Assembly (NCBI RefSeq): GCF_900182905.1
Contig: NZ_FXUF01000016.1
Span: 1-64,000, forward strand
Direction: 5' to 3'
DNA length: 64,000 bases
Origin: Anoxynatronum buryatiense
Lineage (GTDB): Bacteria; Bacillota; Clostridia; Peptostreptococcales; Tindalliaceae
A model generated the notes under the pieces. It worked only from the letters and a program-made list of their open reading frames with translations, had not been told where the DNA came from and ran no database searches. The translations under genes and the position numbers were made by a program. Below, piece after piece: positions 8,565-17,972 of this stretch (positions are counted from its first letter, which is position 1; every line of letters starts with the position of its first letter).

Positions 8565-10562
8565 TTATATTTTAAACTGATTCACCAGATTTTCAAGGGT
8601 TTCGGTGATATGCGCCATTTCACGGGCTGCCTGGCTGGTTTCTGAAGCACCGCCTGCTGTATCTGCTGACACGCTGTTGATATCCACCACATTTTCAGCA
8701 ATTTCATTGGAACCCTGGGCGATTTCTTCTGATGAACGGGCCACGTCTTCCACTTTTCGGGAAACCTGTTCCACGTTACTGGCCACCTCGTTGGAAGCAA
8801 CTGCAATCTCACCGGCGGAACGTGCCAGCTCATTGACGCCCTCGGCAATTTCTGCCACACTTCGGGAAACATCTTCCGCATTACCGGCTACCTGTGTCAT
8901 TTCCCGGTTCACTGCCTCCACCTCCTGGGAAGCATTGATGGCTGCCTCTGATATGTCACCGGTGGTTGCTGACTGTTGTGTCACTGCGGCGGCAATGGAA
9001 TTGGTGATTTCAGTGATTTCTGTAATGACATCACCGATTTCTTTCACCGAGCCAACGGCATGGCTGGTACTCGCCTGCATGGTCTCAATTTGATTGCGAA
9101 TCTCTTCAGTGGCTTCACTTGTTTGTCGGGCCAATTCTTTCACTTCATTGGCCACCACTGCAAAACCCTTGCCTGCTTCGCCGGCACCTGCAGCTTCGAT
9201 GGCAGCGTTCAGCGCCAGCATGTTGGTCTGATCAGCTATATCATTGATCACATTAACAATTTTTCCCACTTCATTGGAGAGCCGGTTTAACTGGATAATG
9301 GTCTCATTGGTCTCATGGGCTTTTTCTTCAGCATTGGCAGTAATTTGAATGGAACGTTCACAGCTGCGGCTCACTTCATTCAAAGAGAGATTAATTTCTT
9401 TAATGGCAGTCACCACACTGGTCACCGCACTGGAAACATGATCGGTTGATTGGGAAGTGCTTTGAATTTTGGCTGAGATGTCATTGACCAATGCTGCCAC
9501 ATCTTTGACACCCACCGAACTTTGCTCGGAGGCAGAGGCCATGTTTCTCAGCGTGGCATTCATTTCTTCAATGGCTGCACTGACAACTCCCAGACTACTT
9601 TTCACTTCGTCGGAAGCCTGGGCCGTGCCTGCAATGCTGGCGGTGATTTCTTCCACCGCCGCACTGACCGTCTCCACCTTGGAGTTCAGTTCTTCACTGT
9701 TTGCGGCCATTACTTCTGCCACTTCGCCCAGATTGGCAGAAGACTTGCGCAGGGTATTGGTGGTAACCTGAATATCCTGCACTGTATGCTGGATTTTTTC
9801 CACAAACTGGTTGAAGTATCGTGCCATAAGCCCCACTTCGTCATTGGATTGAATCGCAAGACGCGTGGTCAAATCTCCTTCACCCTCGGAGATATCTTTC
9901 AGCATGGCCGTCATGCGCCCAATGGGACGTATGGCATTTCGGTTAAGAAAAACACCCACCACAAGGGCAATGACCACTGCTGCTGCGATCAGGAGCAGCG
10001 TCAGTGTCAGCAGGGTTTGCTGTGTCGTGGTGGATTGCTGCTGGAGATCACCGGAAAGCACTCCATAGGAATCGTTAATCCCTGTCATAATGGCCCTCAC
10101 TTCCCCCAAATGCAGCTGCGTCACTGTGCCATAGGTATTCACAGCTGTTTCAACGTCTCCCCGGTTCATGGCAGCAATGATGGTTTCGGCACTTCTATGT
10201 AACTCAATATGAGGCTGCTCCAGATCGCGAAACTGCTGCTGAAGGTGTGAAGGCAACAACCTGAATGTTTCTGTTTCAATGAACTCGTAATACCATCGCC
10301 CAAGACCGCAGGCGGTATGGTCCAGGGAACCGTGAAAATCGTCTCCTTCAAAAACGGTGCGGCTTAAATCAGCACTCCAGTCCAAATGGTCAATTTCCCG
10401 TTCCCTGATAAAGCGGGTCATCAGCAGATTGTCTTCCACTTCACCGCCAAGGTGAGCCACATTCAGATTGCCAAAATAGGCGGTGGCACCCAGTATCACA
10501 GAGACCAGCCCCAGTATAAACAGGGATAAAATGATTTTTGCTTTAATGGAAACATTGTTCAT
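8565..10562 (-). CDS. Methyl-accepting chemotaxis protein with an extracellular CZB-like zinc-binding sensor
   Basis: Transmembrane chemoreceptor: TM1 at about residues 10-28, an extracellular sensor of about 150 residues, TM2 at about 180-205, a HAMP domain, then a long coiled-coil signalling domain with the conserved hairpin tip ([28 protein letters not shown]). The sensor contains the pattern of a chemoreceptor zinc-binding (CZB) domain: [19 protein letters not shown] and PHIELH, so zinc or a zinc-modulating oxidant may be sensed, here outside the membrane. Start at 10562 has AAAGGA at 9 nt. At 665 aa it is a standard class. It signals to CheA/CheW, which are not in this window. Confidence 0.92.
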   Translation of the reverse strand: MNNVSIKAKIILSLFILGLVSVILGATAYFGNLNVAHLGGEVEDNLLMTRFIREREIDHLDWSADLSRTVFEGDDFHGSLDHTACGLGRWYYEFIETETFRLLPSHLQQQFRDLEQPHIELHRSAETIIAAMNRGDVETAVNTYGTVTQLHLGEVRAIMTGINDSYGVLSGDLQQQSTTTQQTLLTLTLLLIAAAVVIALVVGVFLNRNAIRPIGRMTAMLKDISEGEGDLTTRLAIQSNDEVGLMARYFNQFVEKIQHTVQDIQVTTNTLRKSSANLGEVAEVMAANSEELNSKVETVSAAVEEITASIAGTAQASDEVKSSLGVVSAAIEEMNATLRNMASASEQSSVGVKDVAALVNDISAKIQSTSQSTDHVSSAVTSVVTAIKEINLSLNEVSRSCERSIQITANAEEKAHETNETIIQLNRLSNEVGKIVNVINDIADQTNMLALNAAIEAAGAGEAGKGFAVVANEVKELARQTSEATEEIRNQIETMQASTSHAVGSVKEIGDVITEITEITNSIAAAVTQQSATTGDISEAAINASQEVEAVNREMTQVAGNAEDVSRSVAEIAEGVNELARSAGEIAVASNEVASNVEQVSRKVEDVARSSEEIAQGSNEIAENVVDINSVSADTAGGASETSQAAREMAHITETLENLVNQFKI

Positions 10563-10630
10563 GGCATCAAATCCTTTCTGTTGTCACGTCATTTTTGTGT
10601 TTTTTTATATTTTTCGTTCATACTGTTTTT

Positions 10631-11362
10631 CTATTTCAGCTCAAATCCCTGGTCTGTGAGATACCTACGCATATGGGGCCGCATTTCTCTGGTCACTTTT
10701 TCTGCCACAGTCTGAGTCCATGTTTGATTGCGTTGATTGCTGCCCCGGCTGTTTAGATACGCCTGAAAAGTGTGGTCATACTCCTTTAACAGTTCACCGT
10801 CTTCATGATAGGTTTCTTCCATTAATACCAGGGGCAATGGCAGCCTCGGCTTCACCTGAGGGTCCTGTGCCGGGTATCCAAGCGACATACCAAAGACGGG
10901 ATAGACCTGCTTCGGAAGTTGGAGGAGATCCGATACTTCACGGGGGTGATTGCGGATGCCTCCCACATAGACACCTCCCAATCCCAGTGATTCTGCGGCC
11001 ACCAGCACATTCTGACCGAAAATACCCGCATCCACACTGGCAATAATGAACTGTTCTGTCATGCCAGGCACCATTTTCACTCCCTGTACCTCACAGGCCA
11101 TTTGCCAGCGATGCAGGTCAGCACAAAAGATCAGAAACAGAGGTGCTTCTTTCACATGCATCTGATCGCCGCACCAGGTTGCCAGTTGCTCTCGTTTTTC
11201 AGCGTCCCGCACCCGAATCACGCTGTAGGCTTGCAAAAAACTGGAAGTGGCAGCATGTTGCCCGCAACTTATGATCTTCTCCACCACGGCATCTTCCACC
11301 GGCTGATCCAGAAATTTTCGGATTGATCGGTGATTTTCCAGTAAATGGATCACTTCATTCAT
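10631..11362 (-). CDS. Nitroreductase-family NADPH:FMN oxidoreductase (NfsA-like)
   Basis: Flavin reductase-like protein of the nitroreductase superfamily, NfsA/Frp subgroup. Indicators are the N-terminal HRSIRKFLDQPV motif that binds FMN phosphate, SSFLQAYSVIRV, the central GQNVLVAAESLGLGGVYVGGIRN segment, and the VFGMSLGYPAQDP motif. Length 243 aa is typical. It likely reduces flavins, quinones or nitro compounds with NAD(P)H; physiological substrate is unknown. Ribosome binding site GGAGGTG precedes ATG. It follows the ArsA-like gene by 34 bp and may be its operon partner. Confidence 0.88.
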   Translation of the reverse strand: MNEVIHLLENHRSIRKFLDQPVEDAVVEKIISCGQHAATSSFLQAYSVIRVRDAEKREQLATWCGDQMHVKEAPLFLIFCADLHRWQMACEVQGVKMVPGMTEQFIIASVDAGIFGQNVLVAAESLGLGGVYVGGIRNHPREVSDLLQLPKQVYPVFGMSLGYPAQDPQVKPRLPLPLVLMEETYHEDGELLKEYDHTFQAYLNSRGSNQRNQTWTQTVAEKVTREMRPHMRRYLTDQGFELK

Positions 11363-11396
11363 ATCCTCAGCACCTCCATCAATTCATTCTGCCGAT

Positions 11397-12368
11397 TCAC
11401 GCTGTTCCTTCCACACCGTCTGCTTCTTTTATTTCCAACAACGGAGCCAACCAAACTGCCATTTTTTCCAGAGTTGTTTCATCGATTTCCATCTCCATAA
11501 GGGGGATATGAAGAATGCGCTGGGCAGGGAACTTCTGGCTGATTTGACTCAGGTAGCTGGATTCAATCACTTTGCGTTTCTGCCAAAATCCGGGCGGTTG
11601 ATCATCAGGTAAGATGCGATTTACCACCAGGTCATTCACTGGAATTCCATGCTTTGCCAGCACACCAACCGCCTTGGCCGTTTCTTCCACTGGCAGACGT
11701 TCCGGATTCAGTACAAATACAAACCGAAGGCGCTGCCTGTCCAGCAGCACTTCCCGGGCCCTTTCCAGATTGGCTTTGCGGTTGCTGAGCAGCGTGAGCA
11801 CCGGATCCTTTGCCATGATTTCTTCCGCTTCATGCCCTTTACGCATGGCCATTCCCGAAAGTTTCAGGGCATGTCGGCGTTTCTCCATCAGCCTGTCAAG
11901 CCATGCCCCCAGCAGTTCAGGGAGGGCCATCAGTCGCAGGGTGTGTCCCGTGGGAGCTGTGTCGAAAACCACCTGATCAAAATCGTTCCCGTTTTCATTG
12001 ATAATTTCCACCATCTTATCAAAAAGAGCGGCTTCCTCTGACCCAGGCGATATGGAAGCTGCATCCAGCTGTTTTTCGATTTCTTCCAGGATCACCGGAC
12101 TGACCACTTGAATCAGGTTGTTTTTCACCCGGTTAATGTACCGGGTGCTTTCCTCTGCCGGGTTGATTTCCATTCCAAAAAGGAAGGGTGCCAGTTCAGT
12201 CACCTCACAGCCAATACGGGCATGAAAAAGATCCGCCAGCGAATGGGCCGGATCAGTGGAAACTAATAAGGTTTTTTGCTGATTTTTGGCACACAGTAAC
12301 GCGAAGGCAGCTGCGCAGCTGGTTTTTCCCACGCCGCCCTTACCACCAAAGAAGACAAATCGGGCCAT
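11397..12368 (-). CDS. ArsA/GET3-family ATPase
   Basis: P-loop ATPase of the SIMIBI class. The deviant Walker A GGKGGVGKT is at residues 7-15, the switch I region reads STDPAHSLAD, and switch II contains FDTAPTGHTLR. Length 323 aa is close to single-domain ArsA/Get3. The metal-binding Cys of arsenite-pump ArsA are not evident, and no arsB or arsR is nearby, so arsenite export is unlikely; a client-protein chaperone or metallocofactor role is an alternative. Start chosen at 12368 because AAGGAGGTG lies at proper distance; a longer open frame upstream overlaps the preceding gene and lacks a binding site. Confidence 0.85.
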   Translation of the reverse strand: MARFVFFGGKGGVGKTSCAAAFALLCAKNQQKTLLVSTDPAHSLADLFHARIGCEVTELAPFLFGMEINPAEESTRYINRVKNNLIQVVSPVILEEIEKQLDAASISPGSEEAALFDKMVEIINENGNDFDQVVFDTAPTGHTLRLMALPELLGAWLDRLMEKRRHALKLSGMAMRKGHEAEEIMAKDPVLTLLSNRKANLERAREVLLDRQRLRFVFVLNPERLPVEETAKAVGVLAKHGIPVNDLVVNRILPDDQPPGFWQKRKVIESSYLSQISQKFPAQRILHIPLMEMEIDETTLEKMAVWLAPLLEIKEADGVEGTA

Positions 12369-12381
12369 TCCCATCACCTCC

Positions 12382-12675
12382 TTAACAACACCAGTCGTAA
12401 GTGCTCCAACGTTCTGAGAGAATACTTTTTCTTTCCATAATGCGCCGCTCCCAGCCCTCCAGGTCTTCTGCCATGTAGGGCAGCAGCTCAATGGTGTAGT
12501 AGGACAGGGGCAGGGGAATGCCCAAAAGATCAGCATAGCAGAGCAACATGAAATTATCCATTTCATCCAGGGCTTCTTTTTTCAGAAAAGCCGTTGATTT
12601 ACCCTCCATATCAAATGCACTGCCGAAAAATTCTTTCAGCGCCTTTTCCAGTGACAGCCATTTTTCTTTGTCCAT
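12382..12675 (-). CDS. Small conserved protein ending in Cys-Cys, coupled to the ArsA ATPase
   Basis: A 97-residue protein (start at 12675 with a GGAAAG-like site; an ATG at 12717 is possible but has no binding site). It is mostly helical-looking and ends in YDWCC immediately before the stop codon. I recall a RefSeq family called cory-CC-star with this kind of ending, but I cannot confirm membership. It ends 13 bp before the ArsA-like ATPase, so the two are probably co-translated. The terminal Cys pair could bind metal or an Fe-S intermediate, or be lipid- or disulfide-modified; this is speculation. Confidence 0.65.
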   Translation of the reverse strand: MDKEKWLSLEKALKEFFGSAFDMEGKSTAFLKKEALDEMDNFMLLCYADLLGIPLPLSYYTIELLPYMAEDLEGWERRIMERKSILSERWSTYDWCC

Positions 12676-12747
12676 TGAAATCGCTTCTTTCCATTGGATT
12701 AATGAAGCCTTGTTCATCGTAACCGAAGACTGATTAATAAATGATCA

Positions 12748-14322
12748 TCAGAGCCTGGTGCTGGTTTTTTTCCAGAAGCGTGCCAGTTGGTGATTGAAGG
12801 CAGTTTCCCGTTGCTGCTGCCATCCTTCATATCGCCCGGCCTGGCGCATCAGCTCAACATCAGCCGGATGATCCGATACCCAGCGTTTCATATGTTTCAT
12901 CTCACAGTGAACATCGTGCAGATCACCCATCAGCGTCTGCAGCTTTTTCATGGTCTTGACTGTCTTTCTGGGGATGTCTGGCAATGCCGGTGAGAGGCTT
13001 TCCATCACATACCGGATTTTTTTGCCCTGTATTCGCAGGCGATGGAGCTGTTGAATATCTTCCAGCCCGGTGCAGCGCCCCTTGGTCTCAAAACGTTTCA
13101 CCCAGCGGCGAAGCCTCTTTTCTCCAAAGTCGGCCAGTAGACGGTCACCCATGTCATCATCCACCGACAGTTCTTTCGTCTGGCGCCAACAGGCCAGCAG
13201 CCGGGTTGTCATTTCTCCCTTCCCGAGGGAATCATACAAAGGCCGACGTGCCAGTGCCACCTGCTGATCCACGAGCGTCTGCATCAACGGGGCCGCTTTC
13301 GGCTCATCTGCAGATTCAAACGCATGGATAAACTCCTGAAAATGAACTGCCAGCACATCAATCTCTCTCAGTGGAGACCATTGATTGCTCCACCTCTGAA
13401 GGCTTGTCTGGAGTGCTTCTGCCTGGGTCTTGTTCAATGCGGGTCGCAGAAAAGAAATAAGTGAACGAAGACGCCGCAAGCTGACCCGCAACTGATGGAG
13501 GTGTTCCGGCATTTCAGGTTCATGGTGCAGGTTCTGAAAACTGCTGATCACATCGGCAAAACCTTCTTTAAGCACTCTGGGTACGGCCTGGGCCAATGTT
13601 GATGTCTTGGCCTGCTCTTTTGTCAGCAGTGCTTTTTTTTGATAACGGGCTTCTTTTGACTGGCTGCCCGGGACCAGTTCCAGCATTTGAAGCCCCCTGT
13701 GAAACTTACTGTCATCACCGGGGGCCACCGCCATGTACTTGGATATATGTTCCCCCAGCTCCAGCAACACCAGTGATGACCCTTCTTTTAGTTCCAGCTC
13801 CAGTTCATTGATTGGCATTTTTTTGGTTTCGGTCTCAATGACCCCTTCATCCAGTGCCAGTTCAATCCGTGTACCCGACGAATGCTGCCAAAGTGCCTGA
13901 GTGCGTTGAAATCGGGTGGTCATAAGAGGCACAAGGGGTTGATCATCTGTCAGCTTCATAAGAACAGATCTAATTTTTTCGTCTTCAAGGAGTGTCAGAT
14001 CCGGCTGCCCTTCCGGCAGCGGGGAGTTCCACTCCTCACGCCGATGAAGGCCCCCTTCAACGGTTCCCATCCCCTTGACGGTTGCCATCCACCCCGTTGC
14101 CTCCCTCCGAACCCGATAGGTATATCCCTTCTGCAGCAAGTCATGATCAGGGGTATCGTAATAGGTGCTCACCAACATATCGGTAACCGGTTTTGATTGG
14201 AGCCCCTGGCGAAGATGGGGAATACGCCAGAAAACAGAGTGGTCCGGTGATTGCAGCAATAACAGCTTAAGTTCAATTTCCTGTGTCTCCCGGTAGTCAC
14301 CGGATTCTCTGGTCTCACTCAT
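12748..14322 (-). CDS. CYTH and CHAD domain protein (inorganic triphosphatase-like)
   Basis: Two-domain protein. The N-terminal CYTH domain (about residues 10-210) starts with the ExExK signature EIELKLL and includes further Lys/Arg/Glu triphosphate-tunnel strands (YTYRVRREATGWMATVKG). The C-terminal CHAD domain (about 230-520) has repeated His-containing helices (LHQLRVSLRRLRSL, LHRLRIQGKKIRYVMESL) and is expected to bind polyphosphate. Such fusions act as tripolyphosphatases or polyphosphate-granule proteins. Start at 14322 has AGGAGG at 7 nt. No polyphosphate kinase is in the window. Confidence 0.9.
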   Translation of the reverse strand: MSETRESGDYRETQEIELKLLLLQSPDHSVFWRIPHLRQGLQSKPVTDMLVSTYYDTPDHDLLQKGYTYRVRREATGWMATVKGMGTVEGGLHRREEWNSPLPEGQPDLTLLEDEKIRSVLMKLTDDQPLVPLMTTRFQRTQALWQHSSGTRIELALDEGVIETETKKMPINELELELKEGSSLVLLELGEHISKYMAVAPGDDSKFHRGLQMLELVPGSQSKEARYQKKALLTKEQAKTSTLAQAVPRVLKEGFADVISSFQNLHHEPEMPEHLHQLRVSLRRLRSLISFLRPALNKTQAEALQTSLQRWSNQWSPLREIDVLAVHFQEFIHAFESADEPKAAPLMQTLVDQQVALARRPLYDSLGKGEMTTRLLACWRQTKELSVDDDMGDRLLADFGEKRLRRWVKRFETKGRCTGLEDIQQLHRLRIQGKKIRYVMESLSPALPDIPRKTVKTMKKLQTLMGDLHDVHCEMKHMKRWVSDHPADVELMRQAGRYEGWQQQRETAFNHQLARFWKKTSTRL

Positions 14323-14354
14323 TCCGTTACCTCCTGTTTTGCTTTTTTCATCAC

Positions 14355-14768
14355 TTATTCTGCAAGCCGTCCCACCACCGGCGCCCGGCTCAGTACCCGG
14401 TCTCCGTGTGGTGATGTATTGTGAAGCGCTTCAGTGAGATCCTGACCGGCTTCAAAGCTGTTGTGAGTGCCGCCCTGCCATCCGCCAAGTTCTGTAAAGT
14501 CATACACCAGGCCATCCACTGCAACGTAAGCGGGATTGCCATCCTGGCCGTTGAAGGCAGCCAGTTCTTCGAGTGTGTATACCGGCAAGTCCTCCTCTGA
14601 TTCAGATTCATCAGGTGCCTCTGCCGCTGTCTCTGGAGCTTCTGTTTCTTCAGGTGCCGCCGGCGGTGCTGTCTCTGACGATTGTGAGTTGCAAGCTGTC
14701 AGGACCAGTATTGTCAGCAGCAGGATCAGCACTAATTTGCCTGACCAATGATGCTTATGCACTGTCAT
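14355..14768 (-). CDS. Lipoprotein with a cytochrome b5-like heme-binding domain
   Basis: 137-residue secreted lipoprotein. The signal peptide ends in a lipobox (LTAC, Cys at about residue 26), followed by an acidic Pro/Glu/Ala linker to about residue 60, and then a cytochrome b5-like domain with YTLEELAAFNG, VDGLVYDFTELGGWQGGTHNSFEAG and SPHGDRVL. The two His in GTHN and SPHG match the expected axial heme ligands. It would sit on the outer face of the membrane. In an anaerobe this hints at an extracytoplasmic heme electron carrier or heme/steroid-like ligand binder. It precedes the CYTH-CHAD gene by 32 bp. Confidence 0.88.
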   Translation of the reverse strand: MTVHKHHWSGKLVLILLLTILVLTACNSQSSETAPPAAPEETEAPETAAEAPDESESEEDLPVYTLEELAAFNGQDGNPAYVAVDGLVYDFTELGGWQGGTHNSFEAGQDLTEALHNTSPHGDRVLSRAPVVGRLAE

Positions 14769-14872
14769 GATGATTCCTCCTTTTGTGGTTCGGTTCCCAT
14801 ACTTCTACGCTGTCTACTTGTATTCATACCTCAATTTTTCATAAATAATCCTCTGGCGGAGGAAAAGCCTGC

Positions 14873-14903
14873 AAAAAACCGGCTTCCATTTGAAAGCCGG
14901 TTT
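14873..14903 (-). terminator. Intrinsic terminator after the response regulator
   Basis: On the minus strand a stem AAACCGGCTTTC/GGAAGCCGGTTT is followed by a run of T. It ends the transcript of the glnS/response-regulator group and isolates the cytochrome b5 lipoprotein operon. Confidence 0.88.
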
Positions 14904-14943
14904 CAGACAATGGCGTTAGCCGTGTTTCATTGACAACAGACCG

Positions 14944-15393
14944 TTAACAGCGCTCAGCAATTACCCGGAGAAGGTGATCCACCGATACCGGCTTTGAGAG
15001 GTAATCATCCATGCCTGCGTTAAGACACTTTTCCCGGTCTTCTTCCAGGGCGTAGGCGGTGATGGCAATAATGGGAGTGTGGACATTCGTCAGTTGCTCC
15101 TGCTCCCGGATCAGTTTCGTGGTTTCGTATCCATTCATCACCGGCATTTGAATATCCATGAAAATCAAGTCGTATGTGTTGCGGTTATAGAGTCGCATGG
15201 CTTCTAATCCGTCGATGGCAAAATCTGCTTCGACTCCCAGGCGTCCCATGATTTTTTGCATAAACGTGCGACTCATGGGGTCATCTTCCACCACCAGTAC
15301 CGCCAGTGATTGTTCCTGGATTTTTTCCCGCATTTCATCCAGCCGCAGGGCTCCTGAATCCGCTTTCACTGCCCTTAAGTTTGTTTGTGCCAT
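14944..15393 (-). CDS. Stand-alone response regulator receiver protein
   Basis: A 149-residue CheY-like protein with no output domain. The acidic pocket (VVEDDPMS), the phospho-acceptor Asp in LIFMDIQMPVMNGYE, the Thr/Ala switch (IIAITAYA) and the conserved Lys in YLSKPV are all present. A ~35-residue N-terminal extension precedes the receiver. The sequence resembles receiver domains of hybrid histidine kinases. Start chosen at 15393 where AAAGGA sits 9 nt upstream. No histidine kinase is encoded nearby. Confidence 0.9.
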   Translation of the reverse strand: MAQTNLRAVKADSGALRLDEMREKIQEQSLAVLVVEDDPMSRTFMQKIMGRLGVEADFAIDGLEAMRLYNRNTYDLIFMDIQMPVMNGYETTKLIREQEQLTNVHTPIIAITAYALEEDREKCLNAGMDDYLSKPVSVDHLLRVIAERC

Positions 15394-15447
15394 GAACTTC
15401 AATCCTTTCCAGGAATAAGTCAACAGAACCTACAGCAATTGTCTTCT

Positions 15448-17124
15448 CTAACTTTCCGCCTTTTGAATTTTCGCCCAGGTGTCGCGGAGGGAGACAATTC
15501 GGTTAAATACAATATGTCCCTCCCGGCTGTCTGGGTCTGCGCTGAAGTAGCCATGACGCAAAAACTGGAAATGTTCGCCAGTGACTGTTTTCTGCAGGCA
15601 GGGTTCCACCATGGCCGCCAGTTTGATACGGGAATCCGGGTTCAACACTGGTTCGGCACCTTCGGTTTCCGATTCATCCAGATACAAATGGTCATACAGT
15701 CGTACTTCTGCTGGAATGCCATGTTCGGCCGACACCCAGTGAAGCGTTCCCTTCACTTTCTTACCGCTTTTATCTTCACCACTGCGGGTGTTTGGGTCAT
15801 ATGTGCAGTGAAGCTCCACGATTTCACCGGTGGCTTCATCCCGAATCACTGCTTCACATTTAATGATATAGGCATATTTCAGGCGCACTTCTCTTCCCGG
15901 GGCCAATCTGAAGAATTTTTTTGGCGGATCTTCCATAAAGTCTTCCCGTTCAATATAAATCTCCCGGCTGAACTGGAGGGGTCGATGGCCCATCTCCGGA
16001 TTTTCCGGATTATTCTCAGCACGCAGTTCCTCAACGCCTGCTTCAGGATAGTTGGTGATGATCACCTTCAGTGGATTCAGCACCCCCATCACCCTTGGCA
16101 CTTTCAGCTTTAGGTCTTCCCGAATGCAATATTCCAACAGGGCGATATCCACCACGCTGTTGCTTTTGGCCACCCCAATGCGGTCACAGAAATCCCTGAT
16201 GGCTTCAGGGGTATACCCCCGCCGTCGCAGGCCGGAAATGGTAGGCATGCGGGGATCATCCCAGCCGTCAACGGCACCGGTTTCCACCAGAGCGCGCAAC
16301 AGGCGCTTACTCATCACCGTACGGGTCAGGTTCAGCCGTGCAAATTCAATTTGCTGAGGATGCGGCTTATAGTCCAGCGCGTTCAGTGTCCAGTCATAGA
16401 GGGGACGATGGTCTTCAAACTCCAGGGTGCAGATGGAGTGGGTGATGCTTTCATAGGCATCTGACAGGGGATGGGCGTAATCATACATGGGATAAATGCA
16501 CCACTGGGTTCCGGTGCGATGATGAGCTGCGAAACTGATGCGGTACAGCACCGGGTCGCGCATATTCATATTGGGTGATGCCATGTCGATCTTGGCCCGC
16601 AGCACCCGGCTGCCTTCTTCAAATTCACCGGCTTTCATCCGCCTGAACAAGTCCAGATTTTCTTCTGCGGAACGGTTGCGAAAAGGGCTTCCAGTACCAG
16701 GCTCTGTGAGGGTTCCCCGGGTTCGGCGAATTTCTTCGGCACTGAGATCGCAGACATAGGCTTTGCCTGCCTCAATAAGCCCTTCGGCGTAATCATACAT
16801 TTGCTGGAAATAGTCGGAAGCATAAAAGAGCCGGTCTTCCCAGTCAAAACCCAGCCAGCGCACATCCTCCTGAATGGATTCCACATACTCCACATCTTCC
16901 TTAATGGGATTGGTATCATCAAACCGCAGGTTGCACAGGCCGTTGTATTCCGACGCCAGGCCAAAGTTCAGGCAGATGGACTTGGCATGACCGATGTGAA
17001 GATACCCATTGGGCTCGGGCGGGAAACGCGTATGGACACGGCTGTCATTTTTTCCGTTTTTCAGGTCTTCATTAATGATATTTTTGATGAAGTGAGATGG
17101 TACTGGTTGCATTTCGTTGGACAT
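15448..17124 (-). CDS. glnS: Glutaminyl-tRNA synthetase
   Basis: Class I aminoacyl-tRNA synthetase that charges tRNA-Gln directly. The HIGH motif appears in [15 protein letters not shown], a KMSKS variant in VMSKRLL, and C-terminal anticodon-binding barrels follow ([12 protein letters not shown] onward). Start at 17124 (MSNEMQ) follows GGGGGGAAAG; the resulting 558 aa match the E. coli enzyme length. The upstream -10-like TATAAT at 17183-17188 (minus strand) may be its promoter. Most Firmicutes lack glnS and use GatCAB transamidation, so this gene is probably an old lateral acquisition shared by some clostridia. Confidence 0.96.
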   Translation of the reverse strand: MSNEMQPVPSHFIKNIINEDLKNGKNDSRVHTRFPPEPNGYLHIGHAKSICLNFGLASEYNGLCNLRFDDTNPIKEDVEYVESIQEDVRWLGFDWEDRLFYASDYFQQMYDYAEGLIEAGKAYVCDLSAEEIRRTRGTLTEPGTGSPFRNRSAEENLDLFRRMKAGEFEEGSRVLRAKIDMASPNMNMRDPVLYRISFAAHHRTGTQWCIYPMYDYAHPLSDAYESITHSICTLEFEDHRPLYDWTLNALDYKPHPQQIEFARLNLTRTVMSKRLLRALVETGAVDGWDDPRMPTISGLRRRGYTPEAIRDFCDRIGVAKSNSVVDIALLEYCIREDLKLKVPRVMGVLNPLKVIITNYPEAGVEELRAENNPENPEMGHRPLQFSREIYIEREDFMEDPPKKFFRLAPGREVRLKYAYIIKCEAVIRDEATGEIVELHCTYDPNTRSGEDKSGKKVKGTLHWVSAEHGIPAEVRLYDHLYLDESETEGAEPVLNPDSRIKLAAMVEPCLQKTVTGEHFQFLRHGYFSADPDSREGHIVFNRIVSLRDTWAKIQKAES

Positions 17125-17200
17125 CTTGTCTTTCCCCCCGGCGTTTTTCATCGTATGGCCCGTGTAGGGCACTAATAGGGACATTATATCATATGTTGCT

Positions 17201-17941
17201 TCAGGATGCATCGACTGTCAGCGGGTGTTTCTGAGTTTTTTCCGAGTGCCGCATCAGGGCCAGCAACAACCCTGCTGCCATGAATAAAAGGGGTCCTGTC
17301 ATCAACAATGCTTTTCGATGGCCAGGCATGGCTCGCCAAAAGCCATCCCGAAAATTTTCGTAGATTTGTCGCCGTTCTTCCCGGGGCACCTGCACCCGCA
17401 GGGCACCATCATCTTCACGTACCAAAAAAGCGTTTTGTTCCATTTCCCAGGAGTTTTCTTCTTTTCCTTCATAATGTACCCAAAAATGACTCAATGAAAA
17501 GCTCTGCTGATAGGGAATTTCCAACGCTTCAAAAAGACTGGCCAATACGATGAACCTTGTTTTGCAGTCACCGGTTTCCTGAGCCAGTGCCTGGTCAAGG
17601 GTTGGAAAATACCAGGGCATGCCATAGGTCACCCAGTCATACTGGTAAGGAAACTTTTCAAGCACGAAACGTTCCAGTGCTTCTGGTTCGCTGGGGGCCT
17701 CCGCCAGCAGGCGGGCCACCTTTGCCGGCTCCACCGGTGGTGCAATGATTCGGTGGATGCTGCGCGCCAGGTTCAGGGGGTTTGGGTAGAGTACCAGCAA
17801 AACCCAGATCCCGGTGAGCAACAGCAGATGACGGTATTTCACCTGCTTCATCAGAAAACAGGTTATCCGGTTTGCCGCACCAGGTGTCGGTACCCTTGCT
17901 GAGCTGGTAGTTGATGCTTCTTTTTTGTGAGTCGCTTTCAT
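17201..17941 (-). CDS. Membrane protein with a transglutaminase-like (papain-fold) domain
   Basis: 246-residue protein with a membrane segment near residues 38-55 ([15 protein letters not shown]), an extracytoplasmic domain and a second membrane segment near 210-230 ([18 protein letters not shown]). The middle contains [21 protein letters not shown] and [10 protein letters not shown], matching the Cys and His of a transglutaminase/papain-like fold. This resembles proteins that trim or cross-link extracellular peptides, but no substrate can be named. It is encoded 31 bp after the gamma-glutamyltransferase gene and may act on the same cell-surface peptides. Start at 17941 has AAGGATG at long spacing, so a shorter form from 17851 is possible. 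Confidence 0.65.
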   Translation of the reverse strand: MKATHKKEASTTSSARVPTPGAANRITCFLMKQVKYRHLLLLTGIWVLLVLYPNPLNLARSIHRIIAPPVEPAKVARLLAEAPSEPEALERFVLEKFPYQYDWVTYGMPWYFPTLDQALAQETGDCKTRFIVLASLFEALEIPYQQSFSLSHFWVHYEGKEENSWEMEQNAFLVREDDGALRVQVPREERRQIYENFRDGFWRAMPGHRKALLMTGPLLFMAAGLLLALMRHSEKTQKHPLTVDAS

Positions 17942-17972
17942 GGAACATCAGCCATCCTTCTTGACATTACTT

